DNA of 64,000 bases from assembly GCA_000499405.2 (NCBI GenBank), contig HG738137.1, forward strand, positions 18,250,581 through 18,314,580. Reading direction: 5' to 3'. The translations under genes and the position numbers were made by a program. Source of the DNA: Onchocerca volvulus. Taxonomy: Eukaryota > Nematoda > Chromadorea > Rhabditida > Onchocercidae. The stretch's first letter is position 1, and each line of letters begins with the position of its first letter. A model generated the notes under the pieces. That model was given only the letters and a program-made list of their open reading frames with translations, did not search any database and was not told where the DNA came from. Positions 10,501 to 22,366 of the stretch are shown piece by piece.

Positions 10501-12211
10501 CTATGCGAAGCTATGCCGGATGATGAAGATTCTGATGATGTAAGTTGCATTTTATCCATTCCAAAAAAAAAAAATAGTTTGGAGGATTTCTTCAGGATTC
10601 TTTAAAATTTTCCATTATTAATATTTTGATTTTTTCACATTTTATCGAAGCGTTTATTCCATATACGTTAGTTTTTTTCAGTTTGTTTTATATTCAGAAA
10701 AACGATTGCAGGATTTAGAAGATGATTCGGATAATGATTATGAAGATCTCTTAAGATTAGCCACTGCTGCTACACGAACAGCATCAGCTAAGTGCGTTAC
10801 ATCAGAATTGACTGCAACAGATATAGTTGATTTACAAGCAATCCATGATTCTGTTGCTGAGCTATTAAAGCATTTCTGGATGTGTTTTCCGCCAACGAAT
10901 CCTGATATGGATGAAAAAGTTAGCTTATTCGCAGGATTTTTTTCAGTGATTGAAAAATTTTCTGAGTATACACTTATCAAAATTAAAAACTATCATTTGT
11001 TAATATTTAAATATGAGTGTAACTTCAGTTAAAAAGGATGAATGTAACTTTACGGAGTTTCGAAGAAAGTAAAATTGCTTCAGCGGAGGAACGATTTGGA
11101 GAAAAAAATGTAAGTGGACTATAATATTATTTTCAAAACACACTAGTGAAATTTTAGATATCTATCCGCTTATGATATATTTTTATGAAGTTAGAATTTT
11201 TTGTCCTAAGGATTTAGCCCATTGACATTCTAAGTTTTCTTTTGAAAACTGATGCTTGGCCATTTCTTGCGATAAATTTTATCATATCGAGAAATTTACT
11301 GACTAAATATACCAGAACCTATTGTATTTTAATATTGATAGTTGCTCAGAAACCCATTTGAAACACTTGTCGATATTTGTTCTTTCTAAATTAGTCGTTT
11401 AAATATATAGCTTGGAAGAGCAATAATTCATTCGATAAATTACAATAATTGAATTCTTATTGAGGAATATTGTTCTGGGGACAGTAAAATCTGAAATGTC
11501 AACTTTATTATTTTTTTTTATTTTAGTGAAATACAGCCATGTTTTAAATATAGGCAGTATTCTATGTTCTGTAAACATGCACTCCGTGTAAGAATATACT
11601 GGTAAATTAAATTAGACAAAGTAATTAAATAAAGTAAGAGACAGAAACATATGAATATACAAACATTGTTATAATGACATATGATTTCCAATAATCGTTT
11701 CAAATTAACATTTTGATAATATTCACTCCGAAAATCCTAAGCAGATATCAGCTTCGATCCAACGAAGTGCTTGTATAATTTTTATAAATGCTTGTTGCAC
11801 TCTAGAATCTTTTTTTTGCCTCTAGTTCTTGCTTTTTACCATACTTCAACAATTATACAGCATTCTAAAAGTATCTTTAACAAAATTTAATGAGCATCGT
11901 GCTCATCATCCAAGACATTTTCGACTCGAAACTTCTGTAATTGGCTATTCAGGTATTTCTAAATAAAAATTCAAGTTTAGCAATCGCACTAACTTTCAAC
12001 TTGGATACTTTATTTACTTTATATAAAAATATAGTTATGCTGAATTATATTTATTAATCCCTTCAAATTACTGGTTAATTGGTTGATATCTTCATTACAG
12101 TTTATTTATCAAATTTTTTAGTGATTTCATTTTCAGCTTGCACGTTGTCGGCAAATGCTCAATTTTGCGTATACGCGTTATGATGCATATTTGCAGAAAA
12201 AGAAGAAATAG
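7534..12211 (+). CDS. GTF2H1: TFIIH core subunit 1 (p62/TFB1), 534 aa
   Basis: The structural subunit of TFIIH, used in RNA polymerase II transcription and nucleotide excision repair in the nucleus. Exons: 7534-7696, 8007-8110, 8390-8467, 8606-8761, 9062-9197, 9278-9430, 9587-9663, 9769-9924, 10321-10539, 10712-10918, 11029-11109, 12137-12211. All phases agree and give 534 aa; human p62 is 548. Domains: an N-terminal PH-like domain (about 1-105, with SDIRGQRISPPNKTKTQLQ and ATFVFVNPLGKE); a first BSD domain (about 140-167, KLISAQDFWSEYY); a second BSD domain (about 215-245, MTEQEFWAKFFQSHYFHRER); an acidic linker (about 320-425, poly D/E); and a C-terminal helical part ending in LQKKKK. Intron 2 is GC-AG. 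The start is fixed by the acceptor three bases upstream. The last intron is long (11110-12136) and carries an inverted partial copy of the gene. Identification is firm from the BSD signatures and overall order. Confidence 0.95.
8111..8389 (+). other. GC-AG intron (p62 intron 2)
   Basis: The donor reads AAGGAG|GCAAGT and the acceptor AGTTTTAG|ATG. No GT near this point keeps both the p62 frame and the family alignment. Exon 2 read to 8110 (ending PLGKE) and exon 3 (MHVKDRDLVKEM) join in phase 0. Strong complementarity of GCAAGT to U1 is usual for GC donors. Confidence 0.85.
8804..8823. repeat. TA microsatellite in p62 intron 4
   Basis: An uninterrupted TA run flanked by ATG and CATG. It sits at the left edge of the segment that is flipped in the intron 11 copy. 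Confidence 0.85.
11160..11990 (-). repeat. Inverted, decayed duplicate of p62 exons 4-5 and flanking introns
   Basis: Read on minus, 11990 to 11740 matches intron 3 and exon 4 (about 8515-8705), including GAGCACGATGC, TAGAATGC, TTGAAGTATGGTAAAA and GCAACAAGCATTT. Positions 11700-11660 match the start of intron 4 (ATTGGAAATCATATG). 11500-11400 match the end of intron 4 (CAAGCTATATAT), and 11400-11341 match exon 5 (GTGTTTCAAATGGGTTTCTG). Weaker similarity continues to about 11160, over the rest of exon 5 and possibly exon 6. The copy carries substitutions, indels and stops in the exon-derived parts and so is not coding. It lies in reverse orientation inside intron 11 of the same gene, so the pre-mRNA could fold into a long imperfect hairpin with exons 4-5. 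Confidence 0.85.
11519..11660 (+). repeat. Flipped sub-segment inside the inverted p62 copy
   Basis: While its flanks match the parent gene in reverse orientation, this segment matches intron 4 (8831-8960) in the SAME orientation: GGCAGTATTCT, GCACTC, AAATTAGA and GAGAC.AAAACATAT occur in the same order in both. The parent segment is bounded by TATATATACATGTCTTTC on one side and GAGACTAAAACATATATGTA on the other, which are roughly inverted repeats. A local inversion between them is the simplest explanation. The alternative is a mobile hairpin element inserted twice. Confidence 0.7.
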
Positions 12212-12347
12212 GTTTTTTTTTTTCGTTATTTTTTAATTTTTTTTAATCATTTAAATCTCTATTTTGTTTTTGACGAATTAAGACAGTAAGGAATGATATG
12301 CATTTTAAAACGATATATATTTTTGTAATTTAGATCCATATTTTAAA

Positions 12348-12353
12348 AATAAA
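12348..12353 (+). terminator. Candidate polyadenylation signal for p62
   Basis: The first AATAAA downstream of the p62 stop, 137 nt after TAG. Placement is plausible; no cleavage site can be read. Confidence 0.4.
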
Positions 12354-12998
12354 GGCAGTCGGAAATATTTAGAATAATATAAAATTATAGCCATGGACTG
12401 AGAAAATCTTATTATGGCTTATCTCCTTAGAATTCCTTTCATGTCTGAGTAATATTTTAATAGTTCTTCTCCGGACAAGTGTTTTCTGATATGAACAATT
12501 GACCTATGTTCTGGTAAAATAGCCACTTTCGTCAGTTGTACTTACTTGATATAAGTCATATCTCAATCTACTTATGCCTTACAATACATTCCTACTTCAG
12601 CATTCTTTTTGAAACTTATCTGGCGGATTATTGTTGCTAACTAAATTAATTACAAGACATTTATGAAAGAGAAAGAAAAGAGGAAGTTTATCCCGGAAAT
12701 AAATTCACTTATTTTTGAGATATATTTGACTCTATTTATGTATAGTAATGCTTTACATTTGTTCAAACTTAACTGTTCTGGCATTGCATTTCAAGACGGG
12801 TAATTTATTTTTTATTGTTTTACGCTAATTAAGAATTGATTTTTTTTTATTGAAGAGTAGTAATTGTTATCTGAGCAGAAAATATTTGATGATTTTTGCA
12901 TGGGAAGTTTTTAGATTGAATAGGGTTTTTAATTTTTGGAACAAACATTTAGTTTGTTTATGGTCTTTTTGTTTTAAATATTTATTTAGTGTTTGTAG

Positions 12999-13290
12999 TG
13001 ATATTGACTTTTTTTTGAAAAGAAGTATGTGATACAAGGTGTTGCGTTACAAATTTTTCTACTTATTACGACGGGTGAATTCGCAGGAGATGGAAAAAAA
13101 AAACATCGTATGTTAATAAATGAGCTTCAGAGAGTTTTGCTTCCGGAATTTGAAGATTAAATCCAATTCTGATAGTTCAGCTTAACGTCAAGGCGCATTC
13201 GGATTTGTTCTCGGAAACGTTCAGATAGGTTAAAAAGGCATTCTTTGGATTAACGGTCGAAATTATCGGAAAGCTAACTGCTTGAGATCC
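12999..13290 (+). pseudogene. Coding-like remnant downstream of p62
   Basis: A frame from about 13010 to 13159 reads VIQGVALQIFLLITTGEFAG and later MLINELQRVLLPEFED before a stop. A second frame follows with VQLNVKAHSDLFSETFR, a stop, then VKKAFFGLTVEIIGKLTA. The composition looks like decayed coding sequence interrupted by stops and frame changes. There is no clear start or splice signals, and the family is not recognised. It may equally be chance in a slightly GC-richer patch. Confidence 0.2.
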
Positions 13291-15707
13291 ATAATTTTTT
13301 TTTTTTTTTTTTTTTGCTGTGAGGAATGGGATTTTTGATGGTGAACTTATTCCGACAGAGAATAGGAAGATTTAATACGTGGAAACAGGAGATAATATGT
13401 TAGTAACCCGGTTGATGGAAATAATTATGGTTGAGAATAATTTGTTGTTTTAATTGTTTTAAAATTGTTGATAGGTTTTATATTGTTGTTCATTCAGGTA
13501 TATATTTTTTAGATTATGCTAAAGATGCTGATTTGTATTTATTCGATCTCGAAGCATGAATTCTTTATCGTTTATTAATATTTGGACCATTTGTTTTTGT
13601 TAATTTTCATACAGTTACTTGTTAAAAGCAATAAAATGCTAAAACATTGTTTCAAATTGATGATACAAATAATAAAAATGTCGTAGTTTGTTGTTATCAT
13701 TACTGTAAGAACAATCATAATGATGTGCTTGTCATAATAAAATTATGGGAACTGAAAATAGTGATATATGAAGCTTATGTTCGAAATAACGATCCGTGAG
13801 AAGGCCTAAACACCAGGCGATTTTAGATTTGGTGCTGAAGCTTAGTTTTAGAAATATTTGAATTTGATTTATGATATATATGAAATTTTCATGTCCAGGT
13901 ATGTATTGCTCTGATCCTTGATTCATCGGTTGCAAGTTCAACCAGAAATGCTTGATTGTCCTACCGCTGTCGGTGTTAGAAAATCGATAAACTGTTTATC
14001 AGGAGAACAATTGATAGTGTTGTCGATATCATTACTAATTAGAATTCATTCTACTTATTTCTAAAATGGCACTTTATAAAGTTAAGTAAATTGAAATGAA
14101 AAAGTCAAACAAAAAAAAAATAGTATAAAGGTGATAATGCAAGAAAATTTTTCTTGGAAGTTAGTTTTAGTGACAATCAGTTTAAAAAATTCGGATGTAT
14201 AAATTTTGTAGTATGTTAGATAGATAAATAAGTGATAAGCAATTAAATTGAAGAGTTATGCGGACATAAAATTTTTAATTTTTTCGAAAAATTCTAAAGA
14301 TTTTTTTTGAAAAATTGTGTATAGAGGCTCCAACATTTGGACAAAACTTTCGGTATAAGGAATTTTTCGATATAAATTCCTATTCGCTTTGAAAAAGATA
14401 GATTGTAGGCAACAGAAAAAAAATAAATAAATAAACAGCAAGCAGTGAAGTGAAACTTGAAAAAGTTCATGGGGACATAAAATTTTAAGTTTTTTTTTTT
14501 TTTTGAAAAATTAGAGTTTTTAAAAAAATTGGAAAGACATAGAGGTTCTGAGACTTGCGTAAAATTTTCAGTCTTAGTAATCCTGAAGAAAAATTTGCAA
14601 TTTCAAAACTGAAAAAAAAAAAAGAAATGAAGGTAAATTAATCGTGGCAATCAATTAGTCTCATTTTTTGATTGTCGTAACAGATACAATTTTGATTGTT
14701 TACAGAAGAATTCTCAATTTTTTTGTTCGTCCTAATTGTTTGTTTTTCTGGAGCCTCTTCCTATCATAAGCTAAAATATGATGTGATTGATCAAATAGAA
14801 AAATTACGAATATAATGAAAAAACTGGAAAACCTCAAATTTAATGTCGCAAGTTTGAGGTACTCTTCGTTAGTGTTGAGATTTTCAGTTCAAATTTTATT
14901 TTCCCGCAGTACGACTAAAATTAACAATTATGGATTTGCATAATTACATTGGAAAGAACAACTGTATTCGGACCAATCAAATGTGCAAAAATTAGTAAAA
15001 TTGATTAAGTAACAGTAGGATATTTGACTAAAATGCAGCATTAGAAAGTTTCAACTTAAGACAAATTACAATGAAGATTAACTGAATGAACATATTACTG
15101 AATTGTACAGATTATCCGGATGTATCTGATTTTACTGATTCATTAACTATCAATCAATAAAATAGTCATTAAATCATTTCAACATGTTCAAAAAGAGAAA
15201 GAAAAAAAAATTAATAAATAATTGTGATAAAAAAGAAGAGATAATTAGTTATTTATCTTGCGAGAATTTTTTAAATATTATACATTTATCTTTTATTCCA
15301 TCAGTACATATATTATACAATCTTTGAGCTAATTTTTATTCGAGCATAAAAAAAAGCTATTAATGATTGGAGATTGATTTGTAAAAAATAATTATAATGA
15401 ATAATTTAAAAGCTAAAGTGGTGAGATAATGTTAATAAAATGAATTAATATGTTATAATGGATCGAATTGGAATGAGCGAAAATTAATGAGGAGATTTTC
15501 CAATTATTCATTTTTTCTTTTCTTTTTTTCTTTTTTTTTTGAAATAATTAGAAGATAGAAATGAATAATTTGTATTCAGTATAAGACATATAAAAGCAAG
15601 AGCAAATTTTCGAATTTCAAATGAAATATTCTCAAATTGATTGAAACTTTCCAGCTTTTATTTTTTTTTGATTTTCAAACCTTCCAATTTTCATTGAAAC
15701 TTTTCAA

Positions 15708-15760
15708 GGTTCGAAGATGAGAGCTTAAGGATGCGTGAAATTTCTATCGAATACGCCTAT
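15708..15760 (+). repeat. Direct repeat copy 1 (GAGCTTAAGGATGCGTG)
   Basis: CAAGGTTCGAAGATGAGAGC, then TTAAGGATGCGTG and TCTATCGA, recurs with substitutions at 16206-16250 as CAAGGTCAAAGGTGAAAGC, TTAAAGATGCGTG and TCTATCGA. The two copies flank the TACACGT tandem repeat and the TA microsatellite. Confidence 0.65.
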
Positions 15761-15861
15761 TCTAGTGCAACCTCATTTCCTAATTTCAAAGCAATCGATT
15801 GAGATTCATCATTTTAACAACCAAGCTTTTGCATTTTATTCATATATATTCTCAAAAAACC

Positions 15862-15990
15862 ACGTTTTTTACCGCATCATACGTGGCGTCTACGAAATAA
15901 CATGCATTGCATCATGCGTTTTACACGTGCAAAGCATCATACGTTTTACACGTATATTATGCATTTCACACGTACAAAGCATCATGCGTT
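15862..15990 (+). repeat. Degenerate tandem repeat GCATCATRCGTTTTACACGT
   Basis: About five units of roughly 25 bp built on GCATCAT(A/G)CG followed by TTTTACACGT and ACAAA; units are diverged and one is partly deleted. It overlaps a 111-aa open frame (15735-16070) whose repeated Ile/Arg/His content is explained by the repeat, so I do not call a gene. Confidence 0.75.
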
Positions 15991-16105
15991 TTAATCGGAA
16001 AGAAATGAATATAAAATATTATCAATGTAAGAGCTGCTTAATTATTATTTTTATCTCATCAAAATGGTAAAATGAATGCAAATATAAAAGATTTTTTGAA
16101 CTCGT

Positions 16106-16154
16106 ACTATATATGTATATATATATATATATAGTATATATATATATATATATT
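16106..16154. repeat. TA microsatellite
   Basis: Nearly pure TA for about 50 bp with single interruptions (ATATGTATA and ATAGTATA). Confidence 0.95.
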
Positions 16155-16205
16155 GCTATGACAACAAAGATCAATTGTAGACAAAACAAGATCAATCGAG
16201 AATTC

Positions 16206-16250
16206 TCAAGGTCAAAGGTGAAAGCTTAAAGATGCGTGGGATATCTATCG
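16206..16250 (+). repeat. Direct repeat copy 2
   Basis: Second copy of the 15708-15760 unit: CAAGGTCAAAGGTGAAAGC with TTAAAGATGCGTG and TCTATCGA. Confidence 0.65.
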
Positions 16251-17732
16251 ATACTGTCTCAATTGCGAAATATGAAAATGTTTCTCTATAAAAAATCCGC
16301 CTCTGTAAACACGACGTAATTAATTATTAATTAGTGAGCTACTCAAATAAGTTTCATTTATTTGAGTTACCCTAGTGTTATAATGAATATGTAAATTATA
16401 AAATCAAAAATAAGTTATATCGAGTGAATACGATAATTCATCCATCTGGCATCAATCGTTGACATTAAAGCTTTTTACAGATACTGTGAACTAATGCTGA
16501 AGCATCTCTAAATGATTTTTGTCAACTTTTTATTTTGGATTTAAAAATCAAATTTAAAGATAAATAATTGAAAATATAGCCCAGTTTGTGAAATTACAAA
16601 AATACATCTTAAAAAGTACAGCGCATGAGAATTAATAATGAATTGAACCGAAATTACACACAATCTGTATAAAGCCAGTTTTTTAAAATGAATTAGAAGT
16701 AATTCAAACATATCAGAATTGGAAATGGAATGTAAAAAGGTATATAAAATCAACAAAATTATTGTAATATTGTATAGAATTATCAAAAGTTAGGTTTGAT
16801 TTAAGTGATTATTTCAGTTAGATTGAAAAATTCTCGAAGGAATTATGTGCGGGAGAAAAAAATAAAAGTAGGAATAGAAAGGGATTAGCTTTCGCAGACG
16901 GTTGTTGAGAATAATTTCATCATTTGCGATTTTTGACTTAAAATCATTAAAAACTTCATCAAAAGAATTGACTCCTCGCTTAATCCCCTATAAGTGAAGA
17001 GATTTTAACTTCAAATGTTCACGATTATTTAGATTTTTACTTCCATTATTTCAGGTTTCAACCATATTCAACATTTTGATACTAAGAGATGGGAAAGTTT
17101 CGTTTGCTATATTAGGTCTACTAAGTTATATAAGAAGAAGAAAGCTGTAAATCAAACAGATTTTTGCAAAAATAATATCATTTACGCTATACCTAAAATA
17201 TGAAAAGATCTGAAATAATCATTGAAATACTATAATGCAAACAACTTGCTTCAAACACAAAAGTAATTATTCATTTTACATCCTGGAATTGACAAAATAT
17301 GGAATTAAAAAAAAAAAGTGCTGAGCAAAAAATAAACAAATGTCAGGCATTATTTGGTTTTAAATTTGTATTTAAATGATGGTTTAATATGATTGTTCTT
17401 CTTTTTTTTTTGAAATGCCATTCTCGAAGGCGGAAAAAGAAATTATTCTTTTCGGCTGCATTTGTATGAAAATTAGTCGAAGAAAGGTTCAAATCGTTCG
17501 TTTGCTAATATTTTTCAACATTTTGATTTAATCGATTATATCATTCAAAATGATCAAGATCTATTCAAATTTTCCAAAATATTTTAGAATTTCTACCAGA
17601 TTTCTTCCAGTTTTACGATTTGTTATTGAAAAGTTGAATTTTGTTATCAACTAATTATTGACAAAATACGCATTAGTCACTATAAAAATAAAGCTGTTAA
17701 AATTTGCATACAGTTTTTACACGTTACTGAAA

Positions 17733-18824
17733 TTAAATAAGTCCTTCGATACTAGGAGGCTGTAAGTAAGGCAAATTTTTTGCATGTTGATATTCCTCGA
17801 ATTGTGGCCGATATTCGCCGTGATTGCGACGTCGTTGTTTTAATTTGCGATAACCAAAGTAACCACAAATGAGGAGAATAACAATTACAACCTGAAAAAT
17901 TACCAAATTTTGCAATAATCCATAATTTGATAAATTTCGACTAATTTGATTGATATGGTTTGCACTTCTTTTTCAGCGAATTAACAAAAAGAAAATTTCC
18001 AAATATCAAAATAGAATAATCTACTTTTAAATCGTCTTAAACTTTTGTTTCAAAATTTTTGTCTCAAACTTTTTTTTGCTTCTGTTTCTCGAAAATAGCT
18101 TCCAAAAAAAGGCTTAAAATTACAGAAATTAGAATATTTCTTTTAAACTTGTCAGGTTGTTAGTGTTTCAGATCGCTTGACCTTTGCTGATTACCACAGC
18201 AATAGTTTTTTAATCCGAAGACATATGTGTTTTCCTGTGCTGTTATGCGTACCTTTTTTTCTACCTCTCACTATTAAAATTCGGAAATATATTTTAGCAG
18301 AAGCAAGCGTGAAACACACTGTGATCGAAATTATATTTGAGTTTTGAGACTTTTGAAATGCTGATAAAAAACAAAATTCTTGATGAAATGAAACTTCGAA
18401 CCACTAATCGATACTTAAAAGTAATTTTGTCAGAAGCAGACGACAATTTAACAAAAGAAAGTTGCAATTTATAGAAACAAGAAATAAACAAGTTTTTACG
18501 TTCCAATCAAAATTATTTATCAAGATAAATGCCAATTTTCTTCAAAAATATTTTTCAATCTTCTAAATTCGTCAATCAGTGATTGATTGCGATATTGATT
18601 GAATTTTGATTATGTAAAAGTATCAAAAATTTTTTGAATTATCACAAAAAAAATCAATTCTTCTATTCAAAGTTATGATATTTCTAAATAAAAAAAAAAA
18701 AAAAAGAAAAAATACTTACCAGAACAATAATTACAATAATATCTATTCTAGTACCATTTACATCATCAGTACTTTTCGCGGTAGTTGTTGCAGATATTGT
18801 CGTGGTAGAACTTACTTCAGACAT
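17733..18824 (-). CDS. Small single-pass membrane protein, 87 aa, two exons
   Basis: Exon 1 is 18824-18720 (35 codons, donor GTAAGT) and exon 2 is 17891-17733 (acceptor TTTTTCAG), joined in phase 0. The N-terminal 27 residues are Ser/Thr rich (MSEVSSTTTISATTTAKSTD) and lack a cleavable signal, so this end is probably outside or lumenal. One membrane helix spans the exon junction (DIIVIIVLVVIVILLICGY, about residues 28-47), followed by a basic stop-transfer cluster (KLKQRRR). The last 35 residues form a tyrosine-rich cytoplasmic tail (YRPQFEEYQHAKNLPYLQP, ending IEGLI). This suggests a type III membrane topology. No family is recognised; small adaptors or regulators of this layout are common in nematodes but assigning one would be a guess. 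Splicing, phase and hydropathy make the gene itself likely. Confidence 0.72.
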
Positions 18825-19676
18825 TATCAGTAACAGTTATCAGTATCACAATTAACTTTAGCAAGGAAATTTTAAAGTAACAGTAGCAATGGCAATAACA
18901 GTGATAAATTGAAATCGAGCAGCATTCGAACAGCAATTAGGTGCTGTCGATAATTTCTAAAATATTTCTGAAATTAAATATTTTTCAGATTTGGTAAGGA
19001 AAATGCTGCATGCAACATAAACAACAACAACAACAACTTTGTATTTTTAAAACAATTCTCGATAACGTAATTTAGAAAAAAAAAAAAAAGTGGCCTAATT
19101 TTGATCAAACATGCGCAAATCAAGCTTTTGGTATTAAATTTCAAATAAATCGAATAGTAGTACCGTATTCTTCGGCAATTCTCAAGAACGATAATTTTAT
19201 TTGGTTCATGTAAGTCCTTGAAACATGCCGGTATTGAATATTCAAGGAGAAAATCAAAACAAAACTGATGTAAAAAACAGGTTGAAAAAAATGCATAAAA
19301 TATAATTAATAGAGATTATTTTTTTTCCGGGAATATTTCCAAATCTTATCAAGAAATATTCTTCTCAATTTCTCGCCATAGCTTATAAAAAAAATATTTC
19401 AGTTTTCTTTTGTGAGAGAAATTTTAAGTGATAGTTTGCATAATGTAACGTAAACAAAAACTCACGACTGTGAAACATTTCAAAATTCTGCTAATTATCA
19501 AAAGTTTTATTAGATATTTTTAGCAAAAGTTTGACTTCAGCATCTGGAAAATTTTCATGCAATTTACTTTTAAATGATATGAATGAAAAAAAAAAATGAA
19601 ATAAAAAGTGTTAGCACAAATTATAGCGAACAATTTCATTGCCAATATTTCAAATTTAATTTTTTAATAAATGTTT

Positions 19677-19705
19677 GCAAGTTATATCAGCAAGATATAA
19701 CTTGC
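19677..19705. repeat. Perfect 12-bp hairpin
   Basis: GCAAGTTATATC (19677-19688), a five-base loop AGCAA, then GATATAACTTGC (19694-19705). The stem is perfect. No run of T follows directly and no gene ends nearby, so its role is unknown. Confidence 0.8.
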
Positions 19706-21944
19706 TTCTCTTTCCGATTCCGTAATTTTACAAAATTTTGCAAGCAAGTTTGAGGAATTTTTTTGTTAATCAAATAGATTCTCCGAAAAGATCATGATCT
19801 TGATCGATGGATCTCAAAATCTCCCTTCTTGTTTTTCTGAAGATTATCCCTTTGTAAGAATCTAGAAAAGGAAAAAAAAGTTATTTATTGATTATTCCAT
19901 TTACGTATATCATCTAAACGGATGAAAAATATGATAAAATAAACTTATAAAGTTTTATGTTCACAAACTTCTTGTGAATTTCTTCAATTTAAAGCTTACA
20001 AATCTTCTGAAGTCATTCCTGTAGTAGTATAGAAGCAATTAATACTTATATATTGCGATAAGAATTAAGTTTACGGATAATTTGTCGAATTTTACGTTGA
20101 TTTAAAACAGAAACTTGAGATATATTATTTATGAAAAAGTAATCTGAACAAAATGATTTTTAAAAAAGTTTGAAGAAATTCGAAATAAGAGCAGTATTTA
20201 CCGAGCTAATAAATTTTGCAAACAAAATAAAAAAGTAAAGAAATAAAAAATGAAGAAGAAATTTGAAGTGCATGGACGCATATATGTTTACGTCAAATTT
20301 GATTAGATAATTTAAAATTCTTGCAATTTAAACAACAAAATAAGCAAAAATCATTGAGCATAAGAATATTGAATCCATTTGAAAACTAAGAAAAATTCAT
20401 GACATTTGTTATAAATCAATTCTTTAATTCATCCATTTATCAAGTTACCAATAGATATTTTGAAAAGTTCATGATAAATGCGTGATAAAAATTATGTCAT
20501 AGTTTGTTTGGACCATTCTCGAATACTTATCAGACACAACTTCAAATTAATCAATTCTATTATTCAAACAGTATGATGAAGAGTTGTCTTCTGAACATTT
20601 TACCTTTTCATTATTTCAGACAATTGATAAGTTCATCAAGTTTTTTCGAATAATTTCTAGTGACTCATGTGAAAAATTTTTTAAATTCTCTTCATATATG
20701 TTTTTAGACAAATGAATCGTAATTTTCATGATTCATGTTCAATGAATCATACAAAAGAATCATAATTCAAAGATGTGCTAAGGCAATAAAAAAAAAAAAA
20801 AAAAGAAAATGAGGAATTTATGCCATTTGATATCCAATTTATCAAATTTATTATCCTTGATGTCTTAGCATGAGGAAATTGAAGAATGATTCGAGAAAAA
20901 ATGACATAATTAATAGTATAAATGATGCCAAAACTTCAAATGAACTGAAAATGATTCAAGCGAAAGTGCTCGAGAATTCTTGATGATTTTTAAAAAGTCC
21001 CATTAATAGTTTGTTCTTCCAATCATCTTCATGTATACAAATTGCTGCAAAAAAAAGAAAAAGAAAAAATGAAAAAAGTAGAAAAACAAAATTAATTTAT
21101 CCAATAAAAATTATCCGTTTTTTGCATATTTATTCTTCATAACGATAATATTGTCAACTTTTTTTTTATGAATTTCAAACATTGCTCATATAAAGAAATG
21201 TATAATTTGCACTGAATTCGAAAAAATTTCAAACAAATAAGGAATTTAATCTTACTCCTAAGCCGAATAGAGAATGTTTATCAAGATCGGAACTTTCAAA
21301 CTGATTAAAATATTTCAAATTGTAAGTATGTACAAAAAAAAAATCAATAATCTCGAGAAACTTAACGAGAATTTAAGACCGAATATTTTAATATGACGTT
21401 GTGTAATTATAACTACATGATATTCAAGTGAAGAATTCAATATAACGAAGGCAAGAGTTATCATCCTACGTCATTATCAATTGATAAGAATAATTGAAAA
21501 CGAAATGCACAATGTGTAATGTAATTTATCGAATGTTGGTGTCAAATATATAATAGAAATAGTTAACACTAAATATTATTTAAAACTTGAATTTAATAGA
21601 TTTGAACTAATCATAATGAATTATCCGTAGTTCAATCAGTTAGTGATAAGGTAGAGCAATTTTCGTTTGATAGTTAAAAATAATCCATCTGTCCGATATA
21701 TTATATTTACTAATTGTTTTATGAATTATTTTGATAACACAATTAAATTCGCAATTATTTGAAAAAAATTTATCTCACAGTTCTGTATTTTAGCTATTAA
21801 AATTTAAGAAATTTAGAAAAAATTGAATGGAATTTACTTCTTTTTCTACGAAAGAATTCTTTTTAAAATGGAAAATAAAATGAAATAAAAAAGAGAAGTA
21901 TAAACAATGTTAAAGTTTCAAAGACGTGATTAGTCTAATAAAAC

Positions 21945-22012
21945 GAATTAGTCCAAGGAAATAAATTAGCCCAAAGAAATAAATTAGGCCAAGGAAATAA
22001 ATTGGGCCAAGA
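21945..22012 (+). repeat. Tandem repeat, period about 18-19 bp
   Basis: About four units of ATTAG(T/C/G)CCAAGGAAATAA, diverging at the fifth to seventh positions (GTCC, GCCC, GGCC, GGGCC). Confidence 0.85.
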
Positions 22013-22366
22013 ATGTAGCATTACTACGTTTCAACATACTTCAAAAGTGCTCGTTCGTTAATACTCGTTACTGATTAAGAATTAATATATATATAGGAAA
22101 TTTACAAATAGGCGACAAAGTGCCCTATCGGAAGAGAGAGAACTGGCCAGCTTGGCTAAAAATATGCAAATTGAAGCCAATTCTTCCCTCATATCCTTCC
22201 CACTCGATTCTTGACGGACATTTATTCTTCTCCCGGGACTTTTGACGCTTGTATTATCACTATTTTTCTAGAAATTGCCAACTTCATGCCAAAATTTTAA
22301 TCGGACCAGTCTATTACTCATTCAAGCGTTATCTCCTCCTATTCTTTCCTTCTACTCTTCCATTTT

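Larger units (their letters stand above)
13300..17732. other. Gene-poor intergenic region with repeats
   Basis: Mostly AT-rich DNA with long T runs (13291-13314, 14490-14505) and the repeats listed separately around 15.7-16.3 kb. The 13732-13941 minus frame and the 16541-16786 minus frame are open but show no domain or supportable splice structure. No gene called. Confidence 0.5.
18825..22366. other. Intergenic region, no supportable gene
   Basis: AT-rich sequence with an AAC microsatellite near 19018-19035 and A and T runs. The hairpin at 19677-19705 and the tandem repeat at 21945-22012 are listed separately. A slightly GC-richer patch at 22100-22330 carries no recognisable frame. Confidence 0.5.

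Noticed and set aside
15735..16070. 111-aa plus-strand frame
   Set aside because: Its repeated IRF/HVQS words are translation of the TACACGT tandem repeat.
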